Of a stretch of DNA of 64,000 bases, positions 40,251 to 52,534 are shown piece by piece. The stretch is from Pampus argenteus (Eukaryota > Chordata > Actinopteri > Scombriformes > Stromateidae): positions 17,938,001-18,002,000 of the forward strand of contig CM072880.1 of the NCBI GenBank assembly GCA_036937835.1, in the 5' to 3' direction. The notes beneath the pieces are model-generated. The model did no database searches. It saw only the letters and a list, made by a program, of their open reading frames with translations, and had not been told where the DNA came from. Positions within the stretch are counted from its first letter, which is position 1; every line of letters begins with the position of its first letter. The position numbers were made by a program, and so were the translations under genes.

Positions 40251-43200
40251 GATTTCTAATGATTAGGGGCAAAAAACTCACTTCTGAGAGCTTCCTGCAG
40301 CTTTTACTGTAACATTTGTAAAAATAGCTTTATCTCAGCGAGAGAAGGCCAAAACTGACAACTATAGTTTTTCTTAAACAAGGAGCAATATTTTCAATCA
40401 AAACCATGTTTGCCATCAACAAGTAACTGATTTCTAATGATTATGAGCAAAAAACTCACTTCTGAGAGCTTCCTGCAGCTTTTACTGTAACATTTGTAAA
40501 AATAGCTTTATCTCAGCGAGAGAAGGCCAAAACTGACAACTACTGTTTTTCTAAAACAAGGAGCAATATTTTCAATCAAAACCATGTTTGCCATCAACAA
40601 GTAACTGATTTCTAATGATTAGGAGCAAAAAACTCACTTCTGAGAGCTTCCTGCAGCTTTTACTGTAACATTTGTAAAAATAGCTTTATCTCAGCGAGAG
40701 AAGGCCAAAACTGACAACTATAGTTTTTCTTAAACAAGGAGCAATATTTTCAATCAAAACCATGTTTGCCATCAACAAGTAACTGATTTCTAATGATTAG
40801 GAGCAAAAAACTCACTTCTGAGAGCTTCCTGCAGCTTTTACTGTAACATTTGTAAAAATAGCTTTATCTCAGCGAGAGAAGGCCAAAACTGACAACTACT
40901 GTTTTTCTTAAACAAGGAGCAATATTTTCAATCAAAACCATGTTTGCCATCAACAAGTAACTGATTTCTTATGATTAGGAGCAAAAAACTCACTTCTGAG
41001 AGCTTCCTGCAGCTTTTACTGTAACATTTGTAAAAATAGCTTTATTTCAGCGAGAGAAGGCCAAAACTGACAACTACTGTTTTTCTTAAACAAGGAGCAA
41101 TATTTTCAATCAAAACCATGTTTGCCATCAACAAGTAACTGATTTCTAATGATTATGAGCAAAAAACTCACTTCTGAGAGCTTCCTGCAGCTTTTACTGT
41201 AACATTTGTAAAAATAGCTTTCTCTCGGCGAGGGAAGCCCAAAACTGACAACTACTGTTTTTCTTAAACAAGGAGCAATATTTTCAATCAAAACCATGTT
41301 TGCCATCAACAAGTAACTGATTTCTAATGATTAGGAGCAAAAAACTCACTTCTGAGAGCTTCCTGCAGCTTTTACTGTAACATTTGTAAAAATAGCTTTA
41401 TCTCAGCGAGAGAAGGCCAAAACTGACAAGTACTGTTTTTCTTAAACAAGGAGCAATATTTTCAAACAAAACCATGTTTGCCATCAACAAGTAACTGATT
41501 TCTAATGATTAGGAGCAAAAAACTCACTTCTGAGAGCTTCCTGCAGCTTTTACTGTAACATTTGTAAAACTAGCTTTATCTCAGCGAGAGAAGGCCAAAA
41601 CTGACAACTATAGTTTTTCTTAAACAAGGAGCAATATTTTCAATCAAAACCATGTTTGCCATCAACAAGTAACTGATTTCTAATGATTATGAGCAAAAAA
41701 CTCACTTCTGAGAGCTTCCTGCAGCTTTTACTGTAACATTTGTAAAAATAGCTTTATCTCAGTGAGAGAAGGCCAAAACTGACAACTACTGTTTTTCTTA
41801 AACAAGGAGCAATATTTTCAATCAAAACCATGTTTGCCATCAACAAGTAACTGATTTCTGATGATTAGGAGCAAAAAACTCACTTCTGAGAGCTTCCTGC
41901 AGCTTTTACTGTAACATTTGTAAAAATAGCTTTATCTCAGCGAGAGAAGGCCAAAACTGACAACTACTGTTTTTCTTAAACAAGGAGCAATATTTTCAAT
42001 CAAAACCATGTTTGCCATCAACAAGTAACTGATTTCTAATGATTAGGGGCAAAAAACTCACTTCTGAGAGCTTCCTGCAGCTTTTACTGTAACATTTGTA
42101 AAAATAGCTTTATCTCAGCGAGAGAAGGCCAAAACTGACAACTATAGTTTTTCTTAAACAAGGAGCAATATTTTCAATCAAAACCATGTTTGCCATCAAC
42201 AAGTAACTGATTTCTAATGATTATGAGCAAAAAACTCACTTCTGAGAGCTTCCTGCAGCTTTTACTGTAACATTTGTAAAAATAGCTTTATCTCAGCGAG
42301 AGAAGGCCAAAACTGACAACTACTGTTTTTCTTAAACAAGGAGCAATATTTTCAATCAAAACCATGTTTGCCATCAACAAGTAACTGATTTCTAATGATT
42401 AGGGGCAAAAAACTCACTTCTGAGTGCTTCCTGCAGCTTTTACTGTAACATTTGTAAAAATAGCTTTATCTCAGCGAGAGAAGGCCAAAACTGACAACTA
42501 CTGTTTTTCTAAAACAAGGAGCAATATTTTCAATCAAAACCATGTTTGCCATCAACAAGTAACTGATTTCTAATGATTAGGAGCAAAAAACTCACTTCTG
42601 AGAGCTTCCTGCAGCTTTTACTGTAACATTTGTAAAAATAGCTTTATCTCAGCGAGAGAAGGCCAAAACTGACAACTATAGTTTTTCTTAAACAAGGAGC
42701 AATATTTTCAATCAAAACCATGTTTGCCATCAACAAGTAACTGATTTCTAATGATTAGGAGCAAAAAACTCACTTCTGAGAGCTTCCTGCAGCTTTTACT
42801 GTAACATTTGTAAAAATAGCTTTATCTCAGCGAGAGAAGGCCAAAACTGACAACTACTGTTTTTCTTAAACAAGGAGCAATATTTTCAATCAAAACCATG
42901 TTTGCCATCAACAAGTAACTGATTTCTAATGATTAGGAGCAAAAAACTCACTTCTGAGAGCTTCCTGCAGCTTTTACTGTAACATTTGTAAAAATAGCTT
43001 TATTTCAGCGAGAGAAGGCCAAAACTGACAACTACTGTTTTTCTTAAACAAGGAGCAATATTTTCAATCAAAACCATGTTTGCCATCAACAAGTAACTGA
43101 TTTCTAATGATTATGAGCAAAAAACTCACTTCTGAGAGCTTCCTGCAGCTTTTACTGTAACATTTGTAAAAATAGCTTTCTCTCGGCGAGGGAAGCCCAA

Positions 43201-45057
43201 AACTGACAACTACTGTTTTTCTTAAACAAGGAGCAATATTTTCAATCAAAACCATGTTTGCCATCAACAAGTAACTGATTTCTAATGATTAGGAGCAAAA
43301 AACTCACTTCTGAGAGCTTCCTGCAGCTTTTACTGTAACATTTGTAAAAATAGCTTTATCTCAGCGAGAGAAGGCCAAAACTGACAAGTACTGTTTTTCT
43401 TAAACAAGGAGCAATATTTTCAAACAAAACCATGTTTGCCATCAACAAGTAACTGATTTCTAATGATTAGGAGCAAAAAACTCACTTCTGAGAGCTTCCT
43501 GCAGCTTTTACTGTAACATTTGTAAAAATAGCTTTATCTCAGCGAGAGAAGGCCAAAACTGACAACTATAGTTTTTCTTAAACAAGGAGCAATATTTTCA
43601 ATCAAAACCATGTTTGCCATCAACAAGTAACTGATTTCTAATGATTATGAGCAAAAAACTCACTTCTGAGAGCTTCCTGCAGCTTTTACTGTAACATTTG
43701 TAAAAATAGCTTTATCTCAGTGAGAGAAGGCCAAAACTGACAACTACTGTTTTTCTTAAACAAGGAGCAATATTTTCAATCAAAACCATGTTTGCCATCA
43801 ACAAGTAACTGATTTCTGATGATTAGGGGCAAAAAACTCACTTCTGAGAGCTTCCTGCAGCTTTTACTGTAACATTTGTAAAAATAGCTTTATATCAGCG
43901 AGAGAAGGCCAAAACTGACAACTACTGTTTTTCTTAAACAAGGAGCAATATTTTCAATCAAAACCATGTTTGCCATCAACAAGTAACTGATTTCTAATGA
44001 TTAGGAGCAAAAAAACTCACTTCTGAGAGCTTCCTGCAGCTTTTACTGTAACATTTGTAAAAATAGCTTTCTCTCGGCGAGAGAAGCCCAAAACTGACAA
44101 CTACTGTTTTTCTTAAACAAGGAGCAATATTTTCAATCAAAACCATGTTTGCCATCAACAAGTAACTGATTTCTAATGATTAGGAGCAAAAAACTCACTT
44201 CTGAGAGCTTCCTGCAGCTTTTACTGTAACATTTGTAAAAATAGCTTTATCTCAGCGAGAGAAGGCCAAAACTGACAACTATAGTTTTTCTTAAACAAGG
44301 AGCAATATTTTCAATCAAAACCATGTTTGCCATCAACAAGTAACTGATTTCTAATGATTATGAGCAAAAAACTCACTTCTGAGAGCTTCCTGCAGCTTTT
44401 ACTGTAACATTTGTAAAAATAGCTTTATCTCAGCGAGAGAAGGCCAAAACTGACAACTATAGTTTTTCTTAAACAAGGAGCAATATTTTCAATCAAAACC
44501 ATGTTTGCCATCAACAAGTAACTGATTTCTAATGATTATGAGCAAAAAACTCACTTCTGAGAGCTTCCTGCAGCTTTTACTGTAACATTTGTAAAAATAG
44601 CTTTATCTCAGCGAGAGAAGGCCAAAACTGACAAGTACTGTTTTTCTTAAACAAGGAGCAATATTTTCAAACAAAACCATGTTTGCCATCAACAAGTAAC
44701 TGATTTCTAATGATTAGGAGCAAAAAACTCACTTCTGAGAGCTTCCTGCAGCTTTTACTGTAACATTTGTAAAAATAGCTTTATCTCAGCGAGAGAAGGC
44801 CAAAACTGACAACTATAGTTTTTCTTAAACAAGGAGCAATATTTTCAATCAAAACCATGTTTGCCATCAACAAGTAACTGATTTCTAATGATTATGAGCA
44901 AAAAACTCACTTCTGAGAGCTTCCTGCAGCTTTTACTGTAACATTTGTAAAAATAGCTTTCTCTCGGCGAGAGAAGCCCAAAACTGACAACTACTGTTTT
45001 TCTTAAACAAGGAGCAATATTTTCAATCAAAACCATGTTTGCCATCAACAAGTAACT
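40251..45057 (+). repeat. Zone 3: AGGGGC / AGTGAG / GAGGGAAG domain
   Basis: The monomers are B-rich, with only four class C copies (dyads 41220, 43178, 44069, 44959). Local markers are GATTAGGGGC (40261, 42041, 42397, 43821), CAGTGAGAG (near 41760 and 43718), TTTCTGATG (41853, 43811) and the A93G dyad (41220, 43178). Segment 40429-42030 answers 42387-43988 at 1958 bases (11 x 178), including the CTAAAACAAGG variant at 40551 and 42509. Most of 41497-44700 recurs again at 46126-49152. Confidence 0.74.
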
Positions 45058-46125
45058 GATTTCTAATGATTTTGAGCAAAAAACTCACTTCTGAGAGCTT
45101 CCTGCAGCTTTTACTGTAACATTTGTAAAAATAGCTTTATCTCAGCGAGAGAAGGCCAAAACTGACAACTACTGTTTTTCTTAAACAAGGAGCAATATTT
45201 TCAATCAAAACCATGTTTGCCATCAACAAGTAACTGATTTCTAAAGATTAGGACCAAAAAACTCACTTCTGAAAGCTTCCTGCAGCTTTTACTGTAACAT
45301 TTGTAAAAATAGCTTTATCTCAGCGAGAGAAGGCCAAAACTGACAAGTACTGTTTTTCTTAAACAAGGAGCAATATTTTCAAACAAAACCATGTTTGCCA
45401 TCAACAAGTAACTGATTTCTAATGATTAGGACCAAAAAACTCACTTCTGAGAGCTTCCTGCAGCTTTTACTGTAACATTTGTAAAAATAGCTTTATCTCA
45501 GCGAGAGAAGGCCAAAACTGACAACTACTGTTTTTCTTAAACAAGGAGCAATATTTTCAATCAAAACCATGTTTGCCATCAACAAGTAACTGATTTCTAA
45601 TGATTATGAGCAAAAAACTCACTTCTGAGAGCTTCCTGCAGCTTTTACTGTAACATTTGTAAAAATAGCTTTATCTCAGCGAGAGAAGGCCAAAACTGAC
45701 AAGTACTGTTTTTCTTAAACAGGGAGCAATATTTTCAAACAAAACCATGTTTGCCATCAACAAGTAACTGATTTCTAATGATTATGAGCAAAAAACTCAC
45801 TTCTGAGAGCTTCCTGCAGCTTTTACTGTAACATTTGTAAAAATAGCTTTATCTCAGCGAGAGAAGGCCAAAACTGACAAGTACTGTTTTTCTTAAACAA
45901 GGAGCAATATTTTCAAACAAAACCATGTTTGCCATCAACAAGTAACTGATTTCTAATGATTAGGAGCAAAAAACTCACTTCTGAGAGCTTCCTGCAGCTT
46001 TTACTGTAACATTTGTAAAAATAGCTTTCTCTCGGCGAGAGAAGCCCAAAACTGACAAGTATAGTTTTCTTTGAACAAGGAGCAATATTTTCAATCAAAA
46101 CCATGTTTGCCATCAACAAGTAACT

Positions 46126-49100
46126 GATTTCTAATGATTAGGAGCAAAAAACTCACTTCTGAGAGCTTCCTGCAGCTTTTACTGTAACATTTGTAAAACT
46201 AGCTTTATCTCAGCGAGAGAAGGCCAAAACTGACAACTATAGTTTTTCTTAAACAAGGAGCAATATTTTCAATCAAAACCATGTTTGCCATCAACAAGTA
46301 ACTGATTTCTAATGATTATGAGCAAAAAACTCACTTCTGAGAGCTTCCTGCAGCTTTTACTGTAACATTTGTAAAAATAGCTTTATCTCAGTGAGAGAAG
46401 GCCAAAACTGACAACTACTGTTTTTCTTAAACAAGGAGCAATATTTTCAATCAAAACCATGTTTGCCATCAACAAGTAACTGATTTCTGATGATTAGGAG
46501 CAAAAAACTCACTTCTGAGAGCTTCCTGCAGCTTTTACTGTAACATTTGTAAAAATAGCTTTATCTCAGCGAGAGAAGGCCAAAACTGACAACTACTGTT
46601 TTTCTTAAACAAGGAGCAATATTTTCAATCAAAACCATGTTTGCCATCAACAAGTAACTGATTTCTAATGATTAGGGGCAAAAAACTCACTTCTGAGAGC
46701 TTCCTGCAGCTTTTACTGTAACATTTGTAAAAATAGCTTTATCTCAGCGAGAGAAGGCCAAAACTGACAACTATAGTTTTTCTTAAACAAGGAGCAATAT
46801 TTTCAATCAAAACCATGTTTGCCATCAACAAGTAACTGATTTCTAATGATTATGAGCAAAAAACTCACTTCTGAGAGCTTCCTGCAGCTTTTACTGTAAC
46901 ATTTGTAAAAATAGCTTTATCTCAGCGAGAGAAGGCCAAAACTGACAACTACTGTTTTTCTTAAACAAGGAGCAATATTTTCAATCAAAACCATGTTTGC
47001 CATCAACAAGTAACTGATTTCTAATGATTAGGGGCAAAAAACTCACTTCTGAGAGCTTCCTGCAGCTTTTACTGTAACATTTGTAAAAATAGCTTTATCT
47101 CAGCGAGAGAAGGCCAAAACTGACAACTATAGTTTTTCTTAAACAAGGAGCAATATTTTCAATCAAAACCATGTTTGCCATCAACAAGTAACTGATTTCT
47201 AATGATTAGGAGCAAAAAACTCACTTCTGAGAGCTTCCTGCAGCTTTTACTGTAACATTTGTAAAAATAGCTTTATCTCAGCGAGAGAAGGCCAAAACTG
47301 ACAACTACTGTTTTTCTTAAACAAGGAGCAATATTTTCAATCAAAACCATGTTTGCCATCAACAAGTAACTGATTTCTAATGATTAGGAGCAAAAAACTC
47401 ACTTCTGAGAGCTTCCTGCAGCTTTTACTGTAACATTTGTAAAAATAGCTTTATTTCAGCGAGAGAAGGCCAAAACTGACAACTACTGTTTTTCTTAAAC
47501 AAGGAGCAATATTTTCAATCAAAACCATGTTTGCCATCAACAAGTAACTGATTTCTAATGATTATGAGCAAAAAACTCACTTCTGAGAGCTTCCTGCAGC
47601 TTTTACTGTAACATTTGTAAAAATAGCTTTCTCTCGGCGAGGGAAGCCCAAAACTGACAACTACTGTTTTTCTTAAACAAGGAGCAATATTTTCAATCAA
47701 AACCATGTTTGCCATCAACAAGTAACTGATTTCTAATGATTAGGAGCAAAAAACTCACTTCTGAGAGCTTCCTGCAGCTTTTACTGTAACATTTGTAAAA
47801 ATAGCTTTATCTCAGCGAGAGAAGGCCAAAACTGACAAGTACTGTTTTTCTTAAACAAGGAGCAATATTTTCAAACAAAAACCATGTTTGCCATCAACAA
47901 GTAACTGATTTCTAATGATTAGGAGCAAAAAACTCACTTCTGAGAGCTTCCTGCAGCTTTTACTGTAACATTTGTAAAAATAGCTTTATCTCAGCGAGAG
48001 AAGGCCAAAACTGACAACTATAGTTTTTCTTAAACAAGGAGCAATATTTTCAATCAAAACCATGTTTGCCATCAACAAGTAACTGATTTCTAATGATTAT
48101 GAGCAAAAAACTCACTTCTGAGAGCTTCCTGCAGCTTTTACTGTAACATTTGTAAAAATAGCTTTATCTCAGTGAGAGAAGGCCAAAACTGACAACTACT
48201 GTTTTTCTTAAACAAGGAGCAATATTTTCAATCAAAACCATGTTTGCCATCAACAAGTAACTGATTTCTGATGATTAGGGGCAAAAAACTCACTTCTGAG
48301 AGCTTCCTGCAGCTTTTACTGTAACATTTGTAAAAATAGCTTTATCTCAGCGAGAGAAGGCCAAAACTGACAACTACTGTTTTTCTTAAACAAGGAGCAA
48401 TATTTTCAATCAAAACCATGTTTGCCATCAACAAGTAACTGATTTCTAATGATTAGGAGCAAAAAACTCACTTCTGAGAGCTTCCTGCAGCTTTTACTGT
48501 AACATTTGTAAAAATAGCTTTCTCTCGGCGAGAGAAGCCCAAAACTGACAACTACTGTTTTTCTTAAACAAGGAGCAATATTTTCAATCAAAACCATGTT
48601 TGCCATCAACAAGTAACTGATTTCTAATGATTAGGAGCAAAAAACTCACTTCTGAGAGCTTCCTGCAGCTTTTACTGTAACATTTGTAAAAATAGCTTTA
48701 TCTCAGCGAGAGAAGGCCAAAACTGACAACTATAGTTTTTCTTAAACAAGGAGCAATATTTTCAATCAAAACCATGTTTGCCATCAACAAGTAACTGATT
48801 TCTAATGATTATGAGCAAAAAACTCACTTCTGAGAGCTTCCTGCAGCTTTTACTGTAACATTTGTAAAAATAGCTTTATCTCAGCGAGAGAAGGCCAAAA
48901 CTGACAACTATAGTTTTTCTTAAACAAGGAGCAATATTTTCAATCAAAACCATGTTTGCCATCAACAAGTAACTGATTTCTAATGATTATGAGCAAAAAA
49001 CTCACTTCTGAGAGCTTCCTGCAGCTTTTACTCTAACATTTGTAAAAATAGCTTTATCTCAGCGAGAGAAGGCCAAAACTGACAAGTACTGTTTTTCTTA

Positions 49101-49152
49101 AACAAGGAGCAATATTTTCAAACAAAACCATGTTTGCCATCAACAAGTAACT
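46126..49152 (+). repeat. 17-monomer copy of zone 3 segment 41497-44700
   Basis: The offset is 4629 bases at the left (TGTAAAACTAGC at 41570 and 46199; AGTGAG at 41761 and 46390). It is 4451 at the A93G C monomer (43178 to 47629) and, after one inserted A near 47880, 4452 at TTTCTGATG (43811 to 48263). The 178-base change comes from one missing monomer at 47016-47193. The segment ends at the ACTCTAAC monomer. Confidence 0.72.
47016..47193 (+). repeat. Hybrid monomer at a one-unit deletion
   Basis: In the parental order (42387, then 42565) the first monomer has AGGGGC and CTACTG and the next has AGGAGC and CTATAG. Here one monomer has AGGGGC at its left and CTATAG at its right, and the block is one unit shorter. 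This is the expected product of an unequal exchange in register between neighbours, with the join between positions 18 and about 112. Confidence 0.62.
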
Positions 49153-51288
49153 GATTTCTAATGATTAGGAGCAAAAAACTCACTTCTGAGAGCTTCCTGC
49201 AGCTTTTACTGTAACATTTGTAAAAATAGCTTTATTTCAGCGAGAGAAGGCCAAAACTGACAACTACTGTTTTTCTTAAACAAGGAGCAATATTTTCAAT
49301 CAAAACCATGTTTGCCATCAACAAGTAACTGATTTCTAATGATTAGGAGCAAAAAACTCACTTCTGAGAGCTTCCTGCAGCTTTTACTGTAACATTTGTA
49401 AAAATAGCTTTATCTCAGCGAGAGAAGGCCAAAACTGACAACTATAGTTTTTCTTAAACAAGGAGCAATATTTTCAATCAAAACCATGTTTGCCATCAAC
49501 AAGTAACTGATTTCTAATGATTATGAGCAAAAAACTCACTTCTGAGAGCTTCCTGCAGCTTTTACTGTAACATTTGTAAAAATAGCTTTATCTCAGCGAG
49601 AGAAGGCCAAAACTGACAACTATAGTTTTTCTTAAACAAGGAGCAATATTTTCAATCAAAACCATGTTTGCCATCAACAAGTAACTGATTTCTAATGATT
49701 ATGAGCAAAAAACTCACTTCTGAGAGCTTCCTGCAGCTTTTACTGTAACATTTGTAAAAATAGCTTTATCTCAGCGAGAGAAGGCCAAAACTGACAAGTA
49801 CTGTTTTTCTTAAACAAGGAGCAATATTTTCAAACAAAACCATGTTTGCCATCAACAAGTAACTGATTTCTAATGATTAGGAGCAAAAAACTCACTTCTG
49901 AGAGCTTCCTGCAGCTTTTACTGTAACATTTGTAAAAATAGCTTTATCTCAGCGAGAGAAGGCCAAAACTGACAACTATAGTTTTTCTTAAACAAGGAGC
50001 AATATTTTCAATCAAAACCATGTTTGCCATCAACAAGTAACTGATTTCTAATGATTATGAGCAAAAAACTCACTTCTGAGAGCTTCCTGCAGCTTTTACT
50101 GTAACATTTGTAAAAATAGCTTTATCTCAGCGAGAGAAGGCCAAAACTGACAAGTACTGTTTTTCTTAAACAAGGAGCAATATTTTCAAACAAAACCATG
50201 TTTGCCATCAACAAGTAACTGATTTCTAATGATTAGGACCAAAAAACTCACTTCTGAGAGCTTCCTGCAGCTTTTACTGTAACATTTGTAAAAATAGCTT
50301 TATCTCAGCGAGAGAAGGCCAAAACTGACAACTACTGTTTTTCTTAAACAAGGAGCAATATTTTCAATCAAAACCATGTTTGCCATCAACAAGTAACTGA
50401 TTTCTAATGATTATGAGCAAAAAACTCACTTCTGAGAGCTTCCTGCAGCTTTTACTGTAACATTTGTAAAAATAGCTTTCTCTCGGCGAGAGACGCCCAA
50501 AACTGACAACTACTGTTTTTCTTAAACAAGGAGCAATATTTTCAATCAAAACCATGTTTGCCATCAACAAGTAACTGATTTCTAATGATTTTGAGCAAAA
50601 AACTCACTTCTGAGAGCTTCCTGCAGCTTTTACTGTAACATTTGTAAAAATAGCTTTATCTCAGCGAGAGAAGGCCAAAACTGACAACTACTGTTTTTCT
50701 TAAACAAGGAGCAATATTTTCAATCAAAACCATGTTTGCCATCAACAAGTAACTGATTTCTAAAGATTAGGACCAAAAAACTCACTTCTGAAAGCTTCCT
50801 GCAGCTTTTACTGTAACATTTGTAAAAATAGCTTTCTCTCGGCGAGAGAAGCCCAAAACTGACAACTACTGTTTTTCTTAAACAAGGAGCAATATTTTCA
50901 ATCAAAACCATGTTTGCCATCAACAAGTAACTGATTTCTAATGATTATGAGCAAAAAACTCACTTCTGAGAGCTTCCTGCAGCTTTTACTGTAACATTTG
51001 TAAAAATAGCTTTATCTCAGCGAGAGAAGGCCAAAACTGACAAGTACTGTTTTTCTTAAACAGGGAGCAATATTTTCAAACAAAACCATGTTTGCCATCA
51101 ACAAGTAACTGATTTCTAATGATTATGAGCAAAAAACTCACTTCTGAGAGCTTCCTGCAGCTTTTACTGTAACATTTGTAAAAATAGCTTTATCTCAGCG
51201 AGAGAAGGCCAAAACTGACAAGTACTGTTTTTCTTAAACAAGGAGCAATATTTTCAAACAAAACCATGTTTGCCATCAACAAGTAACT

Positions 51289-51466
51289 GATTTCTAATGA
51301 TTAGGAGCAAAAAACTCACTTCTGAGAGCTTCCTGCAGCTTTTACTGTAACATTTGTAAAAATAGCTTTCTCTCGGCGAGAGAAGCCCAAAACTGACAAG
51401 TATAGTTTTCTTTGAACAAGGAGCAATATTTTCAATCAAAACCATGTTTGCCATCAACAAGTAACT
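51289..51466 (+). repeat. C3 monomer with clustered substitutions
   Basis: The dyad is intact (51368) but monomer positions 109-127 differ from other class C copies at six of nineteen bases (GTATAGTTTTCTTTGAAC), while the rest is ordinary. The same cluster occurs near 46060, 53183, 53894, 57812, 58523 and 60122. All share the whole cluster, which points to one origin followed by spread. The later copies at 53149, 53861, 57778 and 58490 also have G94A, which breaks the dyad. Confidence 0.72.
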
Positions 51467-52356
51467 GATTTCTAATGATTAGGAGCAAAAAACTCACTTC
51501 TGAGAGCTTCCTGCAGCTTTTACTGTAACATTTGTAAAAATAGCTTTATCTCAGCGAGAGAAGGCCAAAACTGACAACTACTGTTTTTCTTATACAAGGA
51601 GCAATATTTTCAATCAAAACCATGTTTGCCATCAACAAGTAACTGATTTCTAATGATTTTGAGCAAAAACTCACTTCTGAGAGCTTCCTGCAGCTTTTAC
51701 TGTAACATTTGTAAAAATAGCTTTATCTCAGCGAGAGAAGGCCAAAACTGACAACTACTGTTTTTCTTAAACAAGGAGCAATATTTTCAATCAAAACCAT
51801 GTTTGCCATCAACAAGTAACTGATTTCTAATTATTAGGAGCAAAAAACTCACTTCTGAGAGCTTCCTGCAGCTTTTACTGTAACATTTGTAAAAATAGCT
51901 TTATCTCAGCGAGAGAAGGCCAAAACTGACAACTACTGTTTTTCTTAACCAAGGAGCAATATTTTCAATCAAAACCATGTTTGCCATCAACAAGTAACTG
52001 ATTTCTAATTATTATGAGCAAAAAACTCACTTCTGAGAGCTTCCTGCAGCTTTTACTGTAACATTTGTAAAAATAGCTTTCTCTCGGCGAGAGAAGCCCA
52101 AAACTGACAACTACTGTTTTTCTTAAACAAGGAGCAATATTTTCAATCAAAACCATGTTTGCCATCAACAAGTAACTGATTTCTAATGATTAGGAGCAAA
52201 AAACTCACTTCTGAGAGCTTCCTGCAGCTTTTACTGTAACATTTGTAAAAAATAGCTTTATCTCAGCGAGAGAAGGCCAAAACTGACAACTATAGTTTTT
52301 CTTAAACAAGGAGCAATATTTTCAATCAAAACCATGTTTGCCATCAACAAGTAACT

Positions 52357-52534
52357 GATTTCTAATGATTATGAGCAAAAAACTCACTTCTGAGAGCTTC
52401 CTGCAGCTTTTACTGTAACATTTGTAAAAATAGCTTTCTCTCGGCGAGAGAAGGCCAAAACTGACAAGTACTGTTTTTCTTAAACAAGGAGCAATATTTT
52501 CAAACAAAACCATGTTTGCCATCAACAAGTAACT
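52357..52534 (+). repeat. Hybrid monomer: class C dyad with class B right flank
   Basis: It has C82 and G87 (complete 17-bp dyad at 52436) but G98, followed by CAAGTACTG and AAAC as in a class B monomer. The switch lies between positions 87 and 98. The same hybrid is at 56808-56985 in copy 2 of the 26-mer, so it predates that duplication. It is the only C form I saw with G98. Confidence 0.7.
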
